Of a stretch of 64,000 nucleotides of DNA, positions 10,190 through 23,221 are shown one piece after another (the first letter of the stretch is position 1; every line of letters starts with the position of its first letter). Source of the DNA: Thereva unica. Lineage: Eukaryota > Arthropoda > Insecta > Diptera > Therevidae. Under the pieces are notes generated by a model. That model was not told where the DNA came from and did no database searches. It was given only the letters and a program-made list of their open reading frames with translations. The DNA lies in contig OX465281.1 in assembly GCA_949987705.1 (NCBI GenBank), forward strand, positions 28,690,942 through 28,754,941, written 5' to 3'. A program made the translations under genes and the position numbers.

Positions 10190-13145
10190 TTGAAAGTTGA
10201 ATAATAAAGAAGGTGTTACGATCCCGGGATACTTTTACACGATCTTGTTGTTGTTTCTTGTCTTCATATCTGTACCATTACCTAGTGAGCTTTCTTATGC
10301 CGTGCTCAATCAGTTCAGCTAACAGATCAGAAAACTTTGGCTTTGCGGTCATATGTATCTAACCTCATTCTTTCATTGAATTCTTCTTCTTCTTCGAAGG
10401 CGCTACAGCCCTTCAGCTTCTTCATCCAGACATCTCTCTGCTCCGCAACTTGCCTCCAGCTCCTGGTGTTGAGTAATTTTGCTGTATCAGACTTAAATTT
10501 CACTCCCAACCCTCGAGCAAGCTGCTCACTTAATGGGCGGTCCTTTTAACAGTGTACAGCCCTTAAGGACGTGTCTTAAACTTGACTAAAGCTCAAACCT
10601 TTTGCCCTGTCATGCTTCTCCGGAGTTAATCCAGACTTTTCGAAATTTATCCATACTTAGCTCAATCTGAACAGAATGGAATTTCGAAAATAAAATTATA
10701 ATATTCGAAAATTTTCGAAAAGCATTGCCAAACCTCAGAATTCTTTTGTTATTAAACGTGTTAAAAATATCTCAGATTACAGTTTAAGGTAATCCATGAT
10801 TCAAGATATTGAAAATCCTGGTTGGTGTTTACGACCCTAAGCAAATCTCTTTCCTATATCACACTCCATTAGAATTAAGCCGGATATCTTAAAATGCATA
10901 ATAAATTACGTAGACTAAAACAAAAAAGGATATCAATTTAGTAATCACCCCATAAGACACCCTAAATTTTCCATTACACCCAGTCTGACCGCCCATATTT
11001 TCCCCTGAAAATAGTCCAAACGCATAATTATCGTTGCTAAAAACAATAAGTCCAGGCACACCCTTAAAGACAGCCACTATATAACTAAAAGCACCCCACA
11101 TGAATACTTAAAACAGCCCCCATCGAAAAAGAGATTGAAAATGAATGGGGGTGAAATAGTGCAGAAAACAGTTGGTCCGATTGCCACGAAAAATTTGTGC
11201 AAACAATTTTGTGAACAATTTCGCCGCGGCGAAAAACAATCTAAGCGCGTCCGCGACTGCAGGGCGGAGTTGCATGTTTAAAGCGCGTCTCCAGTGACAC
11301 GGAACACGCCCGTTAATATCTTATTAATTACGTGAACGGCGGCAGCAGGCGGACGGACCAGCATAGAATGCACACACATGCCATCATTAACACATTGAAA
11401 TAATTCAATTATTTTAATTATTTACAAAGCTAGAAGGGTGATATGGCAACAGGGTTAATTACTAAGGCGTCTGCGGTAATTGGCCTCATGTAGGCTAACG
11501 AGAATAATTGCTTGTAGGATAATGGGGTGAACTGGTGAATTACCCTGGCCCTGTGTATATATTGCGGGGCAGCAACTGGCACGGACGAGAGGGAATCTAT
11601 TAATGAATATGGCGTTTTATTTGCCCACATTAACATGCACCCCCTGCCCCCGTTCTCGCTAGAGCATAGAATCCACTGGTGGATTGGATACCGAACGCCT
11701 AGAGGCTAGCGAGAGCTGACTTAATAATGTAGAGCTTGTGTGGCACCAACAAAACACCACCAGCGGGGGAAGTGGGTGTGCGGAGGACGTCGGGCCACCG
11801 CTGTTTGAGGATAGCAGCCGCATAGCCTCTGACCACCGTTCTCCGCAAACATCAAGCCAGAAAGGACATTGCTATTGTTACAATTGTTGGAATTAATTTG
11901 GCTGAGAGGTGTAAACGAACTTAACGAAGATTCATTACTGTTGATTGTTCGGCAATAATTGAATCCTAACTGCGGATTACTACACCACTGGCGCTCCGCG
12001 TACGACCAGTCCGCCAGATCCCTTCCAGCTGGCATGTCCAGGACGACCCAATACCAGGCATTATAATATCCCCCATTACCCGAAAACTGCGGAAGCCCCA
12101 CGTCCTTGGCTTGTGCGAATTGTTATTAACGGCGTACACTCCTAAAAAAAAGCACATGTGTAGGGAAAATATTTTCGCCTATGATGGAACAATAACAACT
12201 CCATCATCGGCACTGTTAACTCTTTTTGTACTGCCGCACGAATAATGGTCGTCATGCACCATAAAAATTTTGTCATTGTCCAACCCCCAAAAAAAAAATG
12301 ATGGTACCACGAAGATGGACCTTTAACTGGAGCTAAATTTATGGCAGTACTTAAAGTTGCCCGAAAAGAGTTTTGTAGCCTGCCATATACGCGTATCCAG
12401 TTCGTTGTTGCCCGAAATAATGACCAGGGAATAAAAATGTCCAGATACGAGGCGGACGAATATGAGGACATTAAAATGGGTTCAAAAACACTTCGGCGTT
12501 TTTTTTTTTTTTGGAAACTCATCAATTTCTGAGCCTGTAATATTCAGGATTTATCGCTCGGTTTTTTTTTAAATCAAATTAAACGCAGTTTTTCATAAAG
12601 TTTTATTGGTGATGATCCTTAGTTCTTTCGAGGGGGAAGGGGTTGGTTTTATGGCTCGCCCTTATTCATGTCACTTTTAGTTGAGAGGATATCGAATGGA
12701 GGATGGATATCTCTGCAGTTTTTTCTTTTTCGATGTGCAGCAATCGCTTTATTTTTATGAGCTAAACTAAGCTATGGAATCATATTGGGTCCTACCAGAC
12801 GTTCAGTCTAGAAGTAAGCTTAGTTTGAAGGATAGAGGAGGATAGAATAGGCTGTGGGATTAGAGGTAGGTTTGATTTTGAACTCCGCGCTCAGGGGTGA
12901 AGTATCTTTGTACTGTCGACGGTTCTATGACTTGAGTGAAATCTCGTATAGCAAGGTCAAGGTGAAAACATATACAATAGAAAAGTGAAAGGATTGACAT
13001 CGCTAACACCTAGTTTTATTACATCCGGTCCTATTCAATACTATTCCGACAGATCGCTTCAGGTGTTGAAAAGGAAATGGCATCCTCGCGTATTATAATT
13101 GCAGGTTGCTCCTGGGCTGAGTGTCTGAAAAGGGCCGACAAGAAA
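10190..13145. other. Gene-free stretch
   Basis: No recognisable genes were seen. Several frames of 100-127 codons (for example 11721-12101 and 12142-12525, minus) have no family motifs and biased low-complexity content. 11140-12130 is GC-richer than its surroundings and may be conserved intronic DNA, which only alignment could show. Confidence 0.45.
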
Positions 13146-13149
13146 GCAG

Positions 13150-13285
13150 GAGCACCTAGATAAGGTCGAAAAAATATAAAGATGAACAACTATGGCATGA
13201 GGTGGATTCAAACTACGAACCTCTGGAATGAAGAGACCAGGGGCAGGCAACCTACTAGGTGCCACTAGGTTACACTCGAAAAGAC
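13150..13285 (-). mobile_element. tRNA-derived SINE, diverged copy
   Basis: On the minus strand the segment has a TTCCAGAGGTTC block followed by GTTTGAATCCAC (a B-box match) and then a CATGCCATAG stretch. These line up with the tRNA-like head of the SINE at 55801-55875. The A-box half is poorly preserved. Confidence 0.5.
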
Positions 13286-13367
13286 CTGTGATGGCACGCC
13301 ACGCCAATCGCATTGGCGTATCCTATCATATTCATGCGCGACTGTTATAGAAGCATGCACACTTGCT

Positions 13368-13396
13368 ACTCTGATACATACAGTATGTATCAGAGT
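13368..13396. repeat. 29-bp near-perfect palindrome
   Basis: The two 14-base arms (starting ACTCTGATACATAC) are exact inverted copies around a single central base. There is no coding context. It may be a footprint of a foldback element or a cruciform-prone site. Confidence 0.7.
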
Positions 13397-14149
13397 TCAC
13401 AGACTAACACACTACGTATGGAATATATGTTACCACAGCCACTGGGGACACAATTAACTCGAACGTTGATAAAAAGGCCCCCATTCAGTTATTCATGTAC
13501 GGGCCGCCGGCAGGCCCTGGCCTGAAGGTTTCCCTCCTTGAGGCCAAGAATCACCACACACTCACCGGCCACCAACTATATGGCGCCTGCAGCCCAGGAA
13601 AACTGCCAAAAATCTTTTGTTTGTGGATATTTATCTTCAGTCCGGGCCTGAAGATCTGAACTTTTCTTCAGTGTGAAGTTTTCGTTGAGGTTATGAAGAT
13701 ATTTTTACTTGAATTAACAACTTGCCACGCTAAACTGTTGTCTTCGCATGTGTGATGTAGAGAATGATGAAGTCAGACTGAGTAATATGCAGCCTTTATC
13801 GGGCCGCACCTGTATGTGAATTGAGGCCTTAAAGTTGCTCTGTGAAAAGTTTTTACTACACAAATAAAATTATCTTCATATACAATGGTTTTTTTTTGTG
13901 GCAAGCTTAATGTGCATTAGTTTTAATTAAGTTTTGTTGCACGTCATTGCATTTGGAGGACTACGGGGTAAGCCAAGCAGGAAAACTATTATTTTAATGC
14001 GAGAAAAAGTATTACCGTGTAGTCAGGTAGACGAGAATGTCGGTGGAGTAGTAGCGATAATGGCAAAAGAGATAAAATTTTCGTCAAGTTTCCTGTGGTG
14101 ACGTTTTGAGCCTATCGAGGGCACAACAGGTCTACCGATGAATTACATA
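13397..14149. other. Gene-free stretch with a possible MITE end
   Basis: At 13500-13530 the sequence (GGGCCGCC, GCAGGC, GGCCTGAAGG) resembles the right end of the repeat at 49985-50298 read in reverse. ATCACCACACACT follows at 13550-13562, and a similar TCACCACACACT occurs inside the 50 kb element. A second end was not found. Otherwise nothing was recognised. Confidence 0.35.
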
Positions 14150-15720
14150 GAGTGATTTTACTCTTGGCTTATTCTTCATTGATCCTTTAGCTGACGTCCC
14201 GTCCCCGCAGCGGATACGCTGCTGTCCCTGACGCTAGATCTCGACCTCTTGACGATTTTTGACGTCGTCTCGAGCCTCAATAACTAATCATCGTTGATTC
14301 TTTAAGTCGTCCTCGATATTCTTTAGCCTGGTTTCCTTCGGTGTTGATCGCTGTATTATCCAGTCTGGCAGACGATCTAGCCAGAGAAGTTTACGTGCAA
14401 GCGGTTATCATCCATTAGGCAAACATGCCCAAACCACCGTAGTTGACGTTTTTGTATTTCTTCTTCGATCAGTGTCTGTTTAACTGTCTAACTACTTTCT
14501 AACTGTTGTCTAACTTTCTCGTTTCGAAAACGATCGCGCAGTGAGACACCATAAAGAAGTATCGGAAGGATCAACGTTCAGTAAAGGCGTACTTTCGTTT
14601 TGATGGTAATATTTGTTGGTTTCCATATGCATCACTTGAACGAGGCGAATGCTGCTGTGGCCTGGCCGATGGGGCTGTGAACGTCGGCCATTGATGCCAC
14701 TTTCTTTTCCTCAACTAATGACCCCAAATATTTGAACATTAGGACCTGTTCTATTTGGGTTCCATCGAGGTTGAACACTGGCTTTCGCTTTGTCCGTTGT
14801 GAGCACTTTGCTCTTTTCCGCATTGATTTTTAACCCGTATTACAGAGCGATGCGGAAAATGTTGTATAAGATGTCCTTTACTTCGGCATCCGTGTCTGCG
14901 AACGTCGTCGTCGAACATCAAGTTGGTTACGAAGTTTTTGTTGGGTACCGAACTCCGCGTCTTTCATCGATTGCTTTACCCACAATCGCGTCGTTCACAA
15001 CGTTGAATAGAAGTGGCGAAGACGTCACTTCTTGTCGGACACCTGTTTCAATCGAGTATGCCTCGGATATGTGGCTTTGAATACGAAAGCAGCTGGTTGA
15101 ACCGACGTACGACGTTTGGAGAAGTTGGATGATTGTCAATTCGATTTCCAACGCTCTCCACAAGCTGTTCCAATTGATATAATCCAAATCGGATTTGAAA
15201 TCGTTGAAAACAACGACAGTTCCGCAACGAATTTGATCAATACATCCTCGCTGTGGTCTAAATCCCGCTTGTTCTTTCCGACTAGTTTGCTCTCGATGTT
15301 CCTGTAACCTCAATTGTATGATTTTCGTAAATACTTTGCCGACGATCGAAAGAAGCTAGTACCGCGATAATTCTTAAATGCCCGACTGTCCCCTTTCTTC
15401 AAAATTGGGACAACGATCGCTTTCTTCCACGCCGACGCGACGGGGCACGATCCAAATGCCATATGTAGATATGTGTGTTATGAGGACGTGGAGTTATTGT
15501 GACATTTTTGCAACACTTCTACCAAAGAGCTGTATACTTTTTCAGATCAACACTCTTTCCTTTTTGCTGTATTTTATTCCATCTGCGAGCCAAGTGGGCA
15601 GTCAAAGCAGTATAGTCCCGATGTCCCAAATTGTTTGGGACTATCAACGCGGCTTTGCTAAGTTTGGTAATCTCAATCAGCTTACTATTATAGGCTTTTC
15701 TTGGCAATCAGGGCTTCGTG
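14150..15720 (-). pseudogene. RTE-like LINE, copy B: RT and C-terminal region
   Basis: This is the best-preserved copy of the LINE family shared with 2230-3371, 18720-19235 and 55310-56231. Read on the minus strand from 15720, it gives a linker (AHLARRWNKIQQ), then RT: KVFTKIIQLRLQEH, GFRPQRGCIDQI (fingers), FNDFKSDLDYIN (palm A, with its first Asp position altered), SIETGVRQ and SSPLLFNVV. The catalytic FADD block is lost in a small deletion near 14925, followed by DTDAEVKDILYN and GLKINAEKSKVL. The C-terminal tail (RWFGHVCLMDD) and a Trp-Leu-Lys block run to about 14160. Several stops and frameshifts are present. The endonuclease half is absent, so the copy is 5'-truncated, as is usual for LINEs. 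Confidence 0.85.
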
Positions 15721-17879
15721 TTTAATGAAAATCTAACGACACGGTTTTACTTCACCAGTCTGGAGTATCGGGTATCCCACAAGTAGAAGGCGATCAAACT
15801 CTAATGAGATATACCACTGCAAGTAAACATTTGCCCTGATAAAATCCAATCGGTTTATTCTAAACAATGCGGTTAGACAATTAATCACATATACACTGAA
15901 ATTCACCTGTAGGCTTACAAATTCTGTCCGTTGATAGCGGGAAACATGATCACGTTGTTCAGCACGACCTTGTTGTGACAAAAGGAGTCTGAACGACAAA
16001 TCATTAGGCAAACTGCTAGGCTGTTCAGGTCTGGCCTACAAAACTAAGGTAGAGAGCTGGTATGAATACAACCTATCGCAATAGTGGCCATGGTAGTCCT
16101 TGGACTCCATACCGCACTAAGAGTAAGAAAACGATGATCTGCAATTTGATTATTGAGTCCGTGTAGAACTCGTCTTTGCTGGAAAAACTTCTGCCATTGG
16201 AGCAACTTAGCTAATTTACATTGTGAACGCAATGAAGTAGATGAAATTGCTTTTAGCTTATTGCATCGACGAGGAGTTGTAAAATATCACTGCAAGCAAA
16301 ATTTCATCTTTACTATCTAAACTATAAGTGATAAGCAAGTGTTTAGGATATTAAAGCGTCAACTTTTGTAGTTTTTAGTGAAAACAATTAATAAAAGTTT
16401 AAGTTCTACTCAGATCTATTGGTTAAACATCAAAACAGAAAATTTTCAAAAATATTTCATTATAATTCGCCCCGAAAGTTACACCTCCCCCAAAAGCAAA
16501 TACTTTGCCACCCCTAAAATTGTGTGCTTTTAAAAAAGAAATTAACACAAAATGCAAGGACGTTAATTGAAAATTATGAAATATGCTTTCAGCAGGACGA
16601 GCTCTCGCCAAAGTTTCCTTGTACCCTTTTTAGCATTTTGACAAGTGCGAAGGGGTTGGGGAAGGGGTAGAGGGTGAGCCTTCAAGATGTTTAATTTCGT
16701 TAGATGCAGTAAAAACGTTTAATTTCCATCGTTTTGCCGCTTCTCAAAATGATTTTCTCGAGGAAAACTTAAAACGATTTCTCATCATAATTTCATTAGT
16801 ATTGGCGGCGGGCGTCAATTCTGCCAAGAAGCAATTCTCTGCCAGTTAAATTTCGCCATTTAAAGGCAACCAGAAAAGATTTTGGAGGAAAGTGTGGGGG
16901 CGTCGTCGTTGCGTTCGACATTAGGGACTAGGATATCCACGGGGGTTTTCGGAGGACACGCTTGGGACATGCATCAGCTAAGCTAAGCTAATGGTAGAGA
17001 GTAAAAGGCGCTAGAGTTCTGGAATTTTCATTGTTCATTCGTGAAAAAGCTAGGAGCAATTTGGCCTGAAACAGGAAGTGGTGGTGATGATATATACTCC
17101 TCGTCAAACGCACACACACAAACAAAGACCCAGATCTGTTCCAAGCCCTTGAAAATATGTCGACAAACTGCTGAAATTGAAACATTCGTCCTAGATGGTC
17201 GCTATTTCTCTTTCTCCCCGCCCAGGAAATCCACATACTATATTGAGCCGGAATAAAACCCCCAAAAAAATTTCATATTTCTTTTCTTTTTTTAAATATT
17301 TTTTGTCTGTTATTAATTTTATCATTTGTAACGAGAACACTCGAAAAAGTCGTCGGTGTTTGAATCTGTATTAGTTGAATGAACACTGTTCAAGGACGAA
17401 AGGGACTCCTCGAAATTCAACCGATGACAGCAGAGAAGCGTCGAACAGCTAAGCTGGCTGGAGAGTGTTGACGTACCCCGAAAAGTGGCGCAAAGTGGAA
17501 ATAGAAAGCAGTTGAAGAAGAATTTAATTTTGGCAAGTTCAAACAGCATCCCCCCGCTTCTCATTGAGAAATTGATGGCACTTTAACTGTCGTTGAAAGT
17601 ATGGAGGAGCCTTGTTCACTTCAGCCCTGGGAAATTGACGATGTTCACACAATATGTTGACTTCTCCGTTCAAATTATGAGCAGATAAATGGATGAATGA
17701 TAAGTAAACAAGCGTTGTGAATTTTTATGGTGGGAACATTTTTTAGGCGGGCCGGGGGTGCGGAGGGTAGCGAGGACGGGGAATTGTTTTATAATATGAT
17801 GTCTTTGTTATTGATTAGAATTTATTGTTTGTAAGTGATAAAAACAAATCTGATTTTCAAAAATTTCGTGAAGTTTTCT
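15721..17879. other. Gene-free stretch
   Basis: No recognisable genes, RNAs or transposons were seen. The sequence is AT-rich and unique-looking, with short frames only. Confidence 0.45.
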
Positions 17880-17889
17880 GAATTTTCAT

Positions 17890-18330
17890 TTCGCTATTTA
17901 AGACAAAGCTTATTTATTAACGCTATTTAATGCCACAGACCCAATTCTTAAAGTTCACTAATCATCAATTGCAAAACAATCACTACCACTAATAACTCCT
18001 ATTTATCGCCTTTTAATTCACTACTTAATCGCCAGCTTTAGGTCACTTAGGTCATTTTCATTGCTTTTCTAATCTAAACTGGCTCTAAATGCCGCTGCCA
18101 CTGCATTTATATATTATCCAAGCTCCTCCCTTATCCAAATTCTAGAATTTTCTCTATTAATCGAACATTCGAGACTTCTCTTTTTGCACTCTCCAAGAAC
18201 TTTGAGAAGCTTAACATCTTAAATAACGGTTCGTTCAAAACCTGACTAATAGATGGCGCTATGTTAATTAACTTGTGGCGACACAAAGCGATTACAGAGC
18301 CACCAACATGTGAAATACACAAAACCACCA
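17890..18330. repeat. LTR-like dispersed repeat, copy 1
   Basis: It aligns in blocks with 59680-60057: AATTCTTAAAGTTCACTA, TTTATCGC followed by TTTTAATTCACT or TTTTATTTCACT, GGTCACTT, AAGCTCC near the middle, AGATGGCGC, and CACAAAGCG or CACAAAGTCG just before the end. The other copy has TGTTACG and GTTACAACA termini, so these are probably solo LTRs, or pieces of LTRs, of one retrotransposon family. No internal coding region is present. Confidence 0.5.
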
Positions 18331-18719
18331 ACACTGTACACTAAAAATTATATATTAGAATAAGTAGCCTTTGAATAAGTAAATAATAGAAAAATAATTT
18401 TCTTTATCAGTTCCGTTTAAAATCCTGTATTAGCTGCACGTAGTTTGTTGTATATGTAATATTTGTATTAGTTTCGCTAGCATGTGGTAGATAGTAGTGT
18501 CCGTAGTCCGTTGTAGTTGTTTGTAGTTAGTAATGCTTAGTAATATTTAATGCTATAATAAAGTTCTGTTCGTTGAATGATATACTGTGTTTCATGGAGT
18601 AATGTAGAAGAAGAGTCAAGTAGATGACGACGTGTTCTATGGAGTACTGGACGGCAAGAGGACCCCATAGACTGTATAAATTGTTCGTTGATATTCTAAC
18701 TAAACTAAACTAAATAAAT

Positions 18720-19235
18720 ATTACCATCGAAACGAAAGTACGCCTTTACTTTGATCCTTCCGATGCTTCTTTATGGATCGGAAACGTGGGCACTGCTCCA
18801 GCCGAACGTCAACAAGCTCGGTTGCAAATGCGATACTTGAGCCAGATTCTCGGTGCTTCACTCCGTGATCGTCTTCGAAACGAGACAGTTAGACAAAGAA
18901 GAGATCAACAGACACTGATCGAAGAAGAAATGCAAAAACGTCGACTTCGGTGTTTTGGACATGTCTGCCGAATGGATGATAGCCGCATGTCACGTAAACT
19001 TCTCTGGGGAGACCGTTCGGCAGACTGGAGAATTCAGCGATCGGCACCAAAGAAAACTTGGCTAAAAAATATCGAAGGCGACTTAAAGAATCAACTATTA
19101 TCAGTTATCAAGGCTCGTGACGTCACAAAAAATCGCCAAGAATGGAAACGAATCGTGAATGGAGTTCGTCGTGGAGTGGAGTTGGGGACGTCCCGCTCAG
19201 ACCACCAGGTAACGGATCAAAGAAGAAAAATAACT
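18720..19235 (+). pseudogene. RTE-like LINE, copy C: C-terminal tail
   Basis: This is a 5'-truncated copy that keeps a long open frame. From 18786 it reads about 140 residues typical of the region after RT in APE-type LINEs: ARLQMRYLSQILG, SLRDRLRNETVRQ, RRLRCFGHVCRMDD and a PKKTWLKNIEGDLK block, ending in RSDHQVTDQRRK. Upstream (18725-18785) the KVR..YGSETW-like start is out of frame by one. Its sequence is the reference that shows where the SINE split copy D. Short CTAAACTAAAC repeats precede the truncation point. Confidence 0.8.
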
Positions 19236-22200
19236 AGGAGAATGATCAATAACGATCAAATAATGGTGACAAAATGGGTTCAAGTACCGCTCATCTCACT
19301 AAGGCAATTCTGGAGCCAGAGCCACGCTATGGAGACTAGCTGACAATAGTGGTTTTGTTACCTACCCACTTCCAGCCTTCACACTATTTTTATGAAGCAC
19401 TAATACCTTTAAATACCAAATACCTGGGATTCGGTTCCTAAGTTCTTACAGATGGTTAATATTCACACATCTGGACCTTTGGTCATACCGAGGTATTTAA
19501 AATGCTCCTACATATGCTCCAGGTGAACTTGGTTCCTGTAGGTTCCCAAATGTTTCAGGTGACTGTGGATAAGTTTACTACTGCCCTACTGTTCTGTTCG
19601 GTTGTGGTTGGTTGATCCAGGTGATAGGGGGTTTACAGCTTCGACTTCACTCCTTCCTACTCTCCACGCCGGAACTCAGTATTGAGTCAGCTACTTTTCG
19701 AATCCGTTGGATGTGTTCCTGATGAAGCCGGAACTTTCCCTTTTCCCTTCTTTCAGATTAATGAAACACTCAAATTTAACAAAAACTGAATAAAACCCAA
19801 ATAGTTTGCCTTAATGATTTCTTTCAAAAAATCCTTTTTTTCTCCTCTCCTTGGAAAAATCTCAATGTTTTTCATTTTTTTTGTAATTATGTAATCCCCG
19901 TATATATGTATCGATTTTCCTGGGTTCAAAATCTTATTTGTGATTATGCCTTGTAATTATTGTACCAAGTTCGAACCTGATATCGCCCTTAAGCCCCTTT
20001 GCATTCCTCGCTCGTCACTAAAAAGCACATAATTACTGGAAACACTTAAAACCATTGCATATTCAAAGGTCCACGTCCCAACGCTTCTAAATTACTTTGC
20101 ATACCAAAAGCTCACAACACCACGGACATAAACCTCATTGCATACCTCCAAGCACCAAAAGCTCTCCTTTCACCATGGACATAAACCCCCAACTTGTTGG
20201 CAAAGGGGTTGAACGGGCAAAGAGGGGGTGCCGGTACCCCTTAGCCTTACTGCTTTTGTTTATGTGCTTTTGTTCATAGTTTTTCTTTTTGACGAGCTCT
20301 TTTCAACTTCACTTACCAAACATTTGGCCATGCTTTCTTCTTGCGACATTCAGTTTAATTTTCAATTTTGTTGTCTGCATGTGTAATTGTCCTTTGCAGT
20401 TTTCTTGTAATCTCATGTATATTGGATTCTACTGCCATCATCACAATATCGTCAGCAAATGCAACTTCAAGTATCTATGACACTATTACTGCTAATACAT
20501 GATGAGTTCAATAGTTGAGTTGAGGTTGAGATGAATTTTCGGCTCGCGTCACAAATCTCAAACACAACACAGAGATGCTGTGGTCAACTAAATTCAACTA
20601 CTGAACTCCGTCTATATGCAGAATTTCAACTCATCCCAGGTAACAGAGCTGAGTCGAGTTCAGTTAACACTAACTCAACTCGACTTGAGTCTACATGTAG
20701 TTGGACTCGGGTTAGTTTTTGGGTTTCCAGCCAGTCCACCATATCTTCTATTTCGAAAGCCAAATGGCGTCAACTTTTCTATTCACCAACCAGCTTTACG
20801 GCCATCAATGTGTTTATTTCGAAACCGTTTTTGAACTTCACTAAATTCTATAACACTGTTTCACTGCTTTTGATTAAAAATTAGTACACCACGCCTTTCT
20901 TCCATAATAAAACTTCCAAAGCGAAATTTCCATTGTGTAGCATTTTTTCCATAAAACGAATTTTCTTATCTTAGTTTTCGTACCACGTTATCATAGCCCT
21001 TAATATCGTCCATTTATATGACTGCCATGAACACAGCCCATAAGACTTAACTTTGTGGTCTAGATTTCTTCATTCGCAACGTCCATTACGTGTTCAGCAA
21101 TTCTCTCATATATATGCATATGTATGTATGTATGTAATATACACGAGCAGCATTCATATACGGCCAAACATAATTATCCTGTTTCGCATGCTGATTACAA
21201 TCACACATGCATTTCTCTCTTTTCCTTCCATTTGACATACTGTGACATAAAAACATTTTCTGCGCCATTAACTTTCGCTCCACATATCCCAGCAGAATAT
21301 TAGCAGAGTCACACTTAGAGGGCACCACCACCACCATTATCATCACGGGCAACCACCCGCAGTGCAAGAGCGATGTTTGTGGCGGCGTCTTTTCAGAGGA
21401 CGCACTGCAATCTAATAAATAAAGGAAAATTTTAGCACTTTCTAGGGTGAGTAATATTACTGAACGCGCCCTCGACGCGACGCATATAGCGTGCATTTAG
21501 TCATTTGCGGGTTGGTTAAAAAGTGAACTACTCGCCAATTTCTTGTGCTCTATATGTGAACAAAAAAAGCACTCACAGGACTCTACCCAGGATCCCCAGC
21601 CGTGGAAAAGATAACGATAAAGTGCCTTGCGATATTGGAACAGAGGCAATAAAGGAATCGATTTTATCCCCTTATCAAGCCCAGCTCTCCGCCATAGCGC
21701 GCGCGGTCGGTGTGCGAGCACGCTTTTCCGTATGTGTGTACGTAATGAAAAATTCCTTGATTTAATGACATTTCCTCGGATAGAATGAAAACAGTTTGGC
21801 ATTCGGGCTGAAGCTGTTATAACTGTTTGCTGGTTGACATTTTGCACGCGCGGCCTCCCAAAACTATCCTGGTACGTGATGCGAGCTAGTTCAGAAAGCG
21901 TTGTCTCTGACACGGTAACACATTTGCAAAGATTTATTGACAATAGTTAATAGTTAAGTGAGATTTATGAACTGGATTTAATGGCGAGGGCATGTAAGTG
22001 AGAATAAATTCTAGAATGGAAATGTTTATGGTTCTGTTCCCCGCCACTTCATGGTTAATTCATTCCACTTTTCTTTTTTTCCCGCCAGAGCTCGCGCGCT
22101 GCTACACAGCTGTGAGCGAGAGGGTCCTCTTTTGTTAAATTGCAATCATTATGAAAAGAATCCTTTATTATTACGGATGTTGATTAAATTTTTCGCCGAA

Positions 22201-23215
22201 ATGCAAATACACAAACTGGGCGCAAAAAAAATGAACGTTTTTAATTGAGTAATAATTTTCATGCATGAAGTTGAAGAGGACTGACAGGATGCAAATGGAA
22301 GCAGCAGTTTAAATAAAGTGTTTGTGATTTCAAAAACACAAAAAACGCTATTATCCTTAATTGCATTAATTTAAGAGGATTTAATCAATCAGCGGTTTTG
22401 TTTGCTGGCACTGTTTCAGAGTTTAATTAAAATATCGCGTGGTAAAAAGGTTTGTGTCTTGGGTATTCGAAGTTCGAAACTTTTTTGACAGTTCTCAAGG
22501 CAGAAATTCGGTGTGTTTAATGAAGATAGACGCGCAAACATTGGAGTATCGCAAAAGTTCCTCATATTTTGGTGCTTCATGACAGTGCATTGCAAAACCG
22601 CAGTGGCACTACGTACGGGTATGACAGTTTTTACACCAACAGCTGATGTGTGAGGGTGCAAGGAGTTTTGCAGGTATAAATTTTCTAAAGAATCAAAAAA
22701 TTCAATTAACAAGAACCTTTGCATATACAATCAGCTCAGCCGGCAATAACAGTTCATCGACCTTGTGCAAAGGAAGTCACAATGTAAAAAATTTAAATTA
22801 TGAGAATGCAGAACTAGAAAGAATAAGCCAAAAACGGATTTGACTGAAAGACTTGAAAAAACGCAACATCATGCTCAAAGTCATTTGCCATAAAAACCAT
22901 GGACCCCCAGTAAACCTAACCATAAAAATAGCGAAGCAAATAGTAATAAGCCAAGTGAATTTAGGACTGACGTTATGTGGGCATGGAATAAAGACAGCAC
23001 TCGAAAGGGGCCAAAAGTAAATTAATAATGCTGCACGCACTGTTTGATCAGTACCGGTTTATCAATCATTGCAGAACGAACAGAAGATCGAACGAGAGAC
23101 GTCTTCCTTAAAAGCATGCAGCATTTTCAAGCTGCAATGCACCAAACTATAACCAACATACTCCACGCTGACATGAAAAAATACAGAAAACCATCGGCCC
23201 TTGTGCTGGTATTGA
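19236..23215. other. Gene-free stretch with short repeats
   Basis: No gene was recognised. There is a TATG microsatellite at 21118-21136 and a cluster of ACTCAACTCGACTTGAG-like words at 20570-20705 related to the repeats at 1-150 and 52017-52615. The 136- and 148-codon minus-strand frames at 21086-21943 have no family motifs and are not supported as genes. Confidence 0.45.
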
Positions 23216-23221
23216 AGAAGG

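Noticed and set aside
20625..20645. A third + strand ratchet point at CCCAG/GTAACA
   Set aside because: The 5' splice half is weak (GTAACA) and the upstream tract is short and mixed.
21086..21943. Two minus-strand frames of 136 and 148 codons as genes
   Set aside because: No domain, no splice structure or start context, overlapping antisense frames, and microsatellite sequence within.
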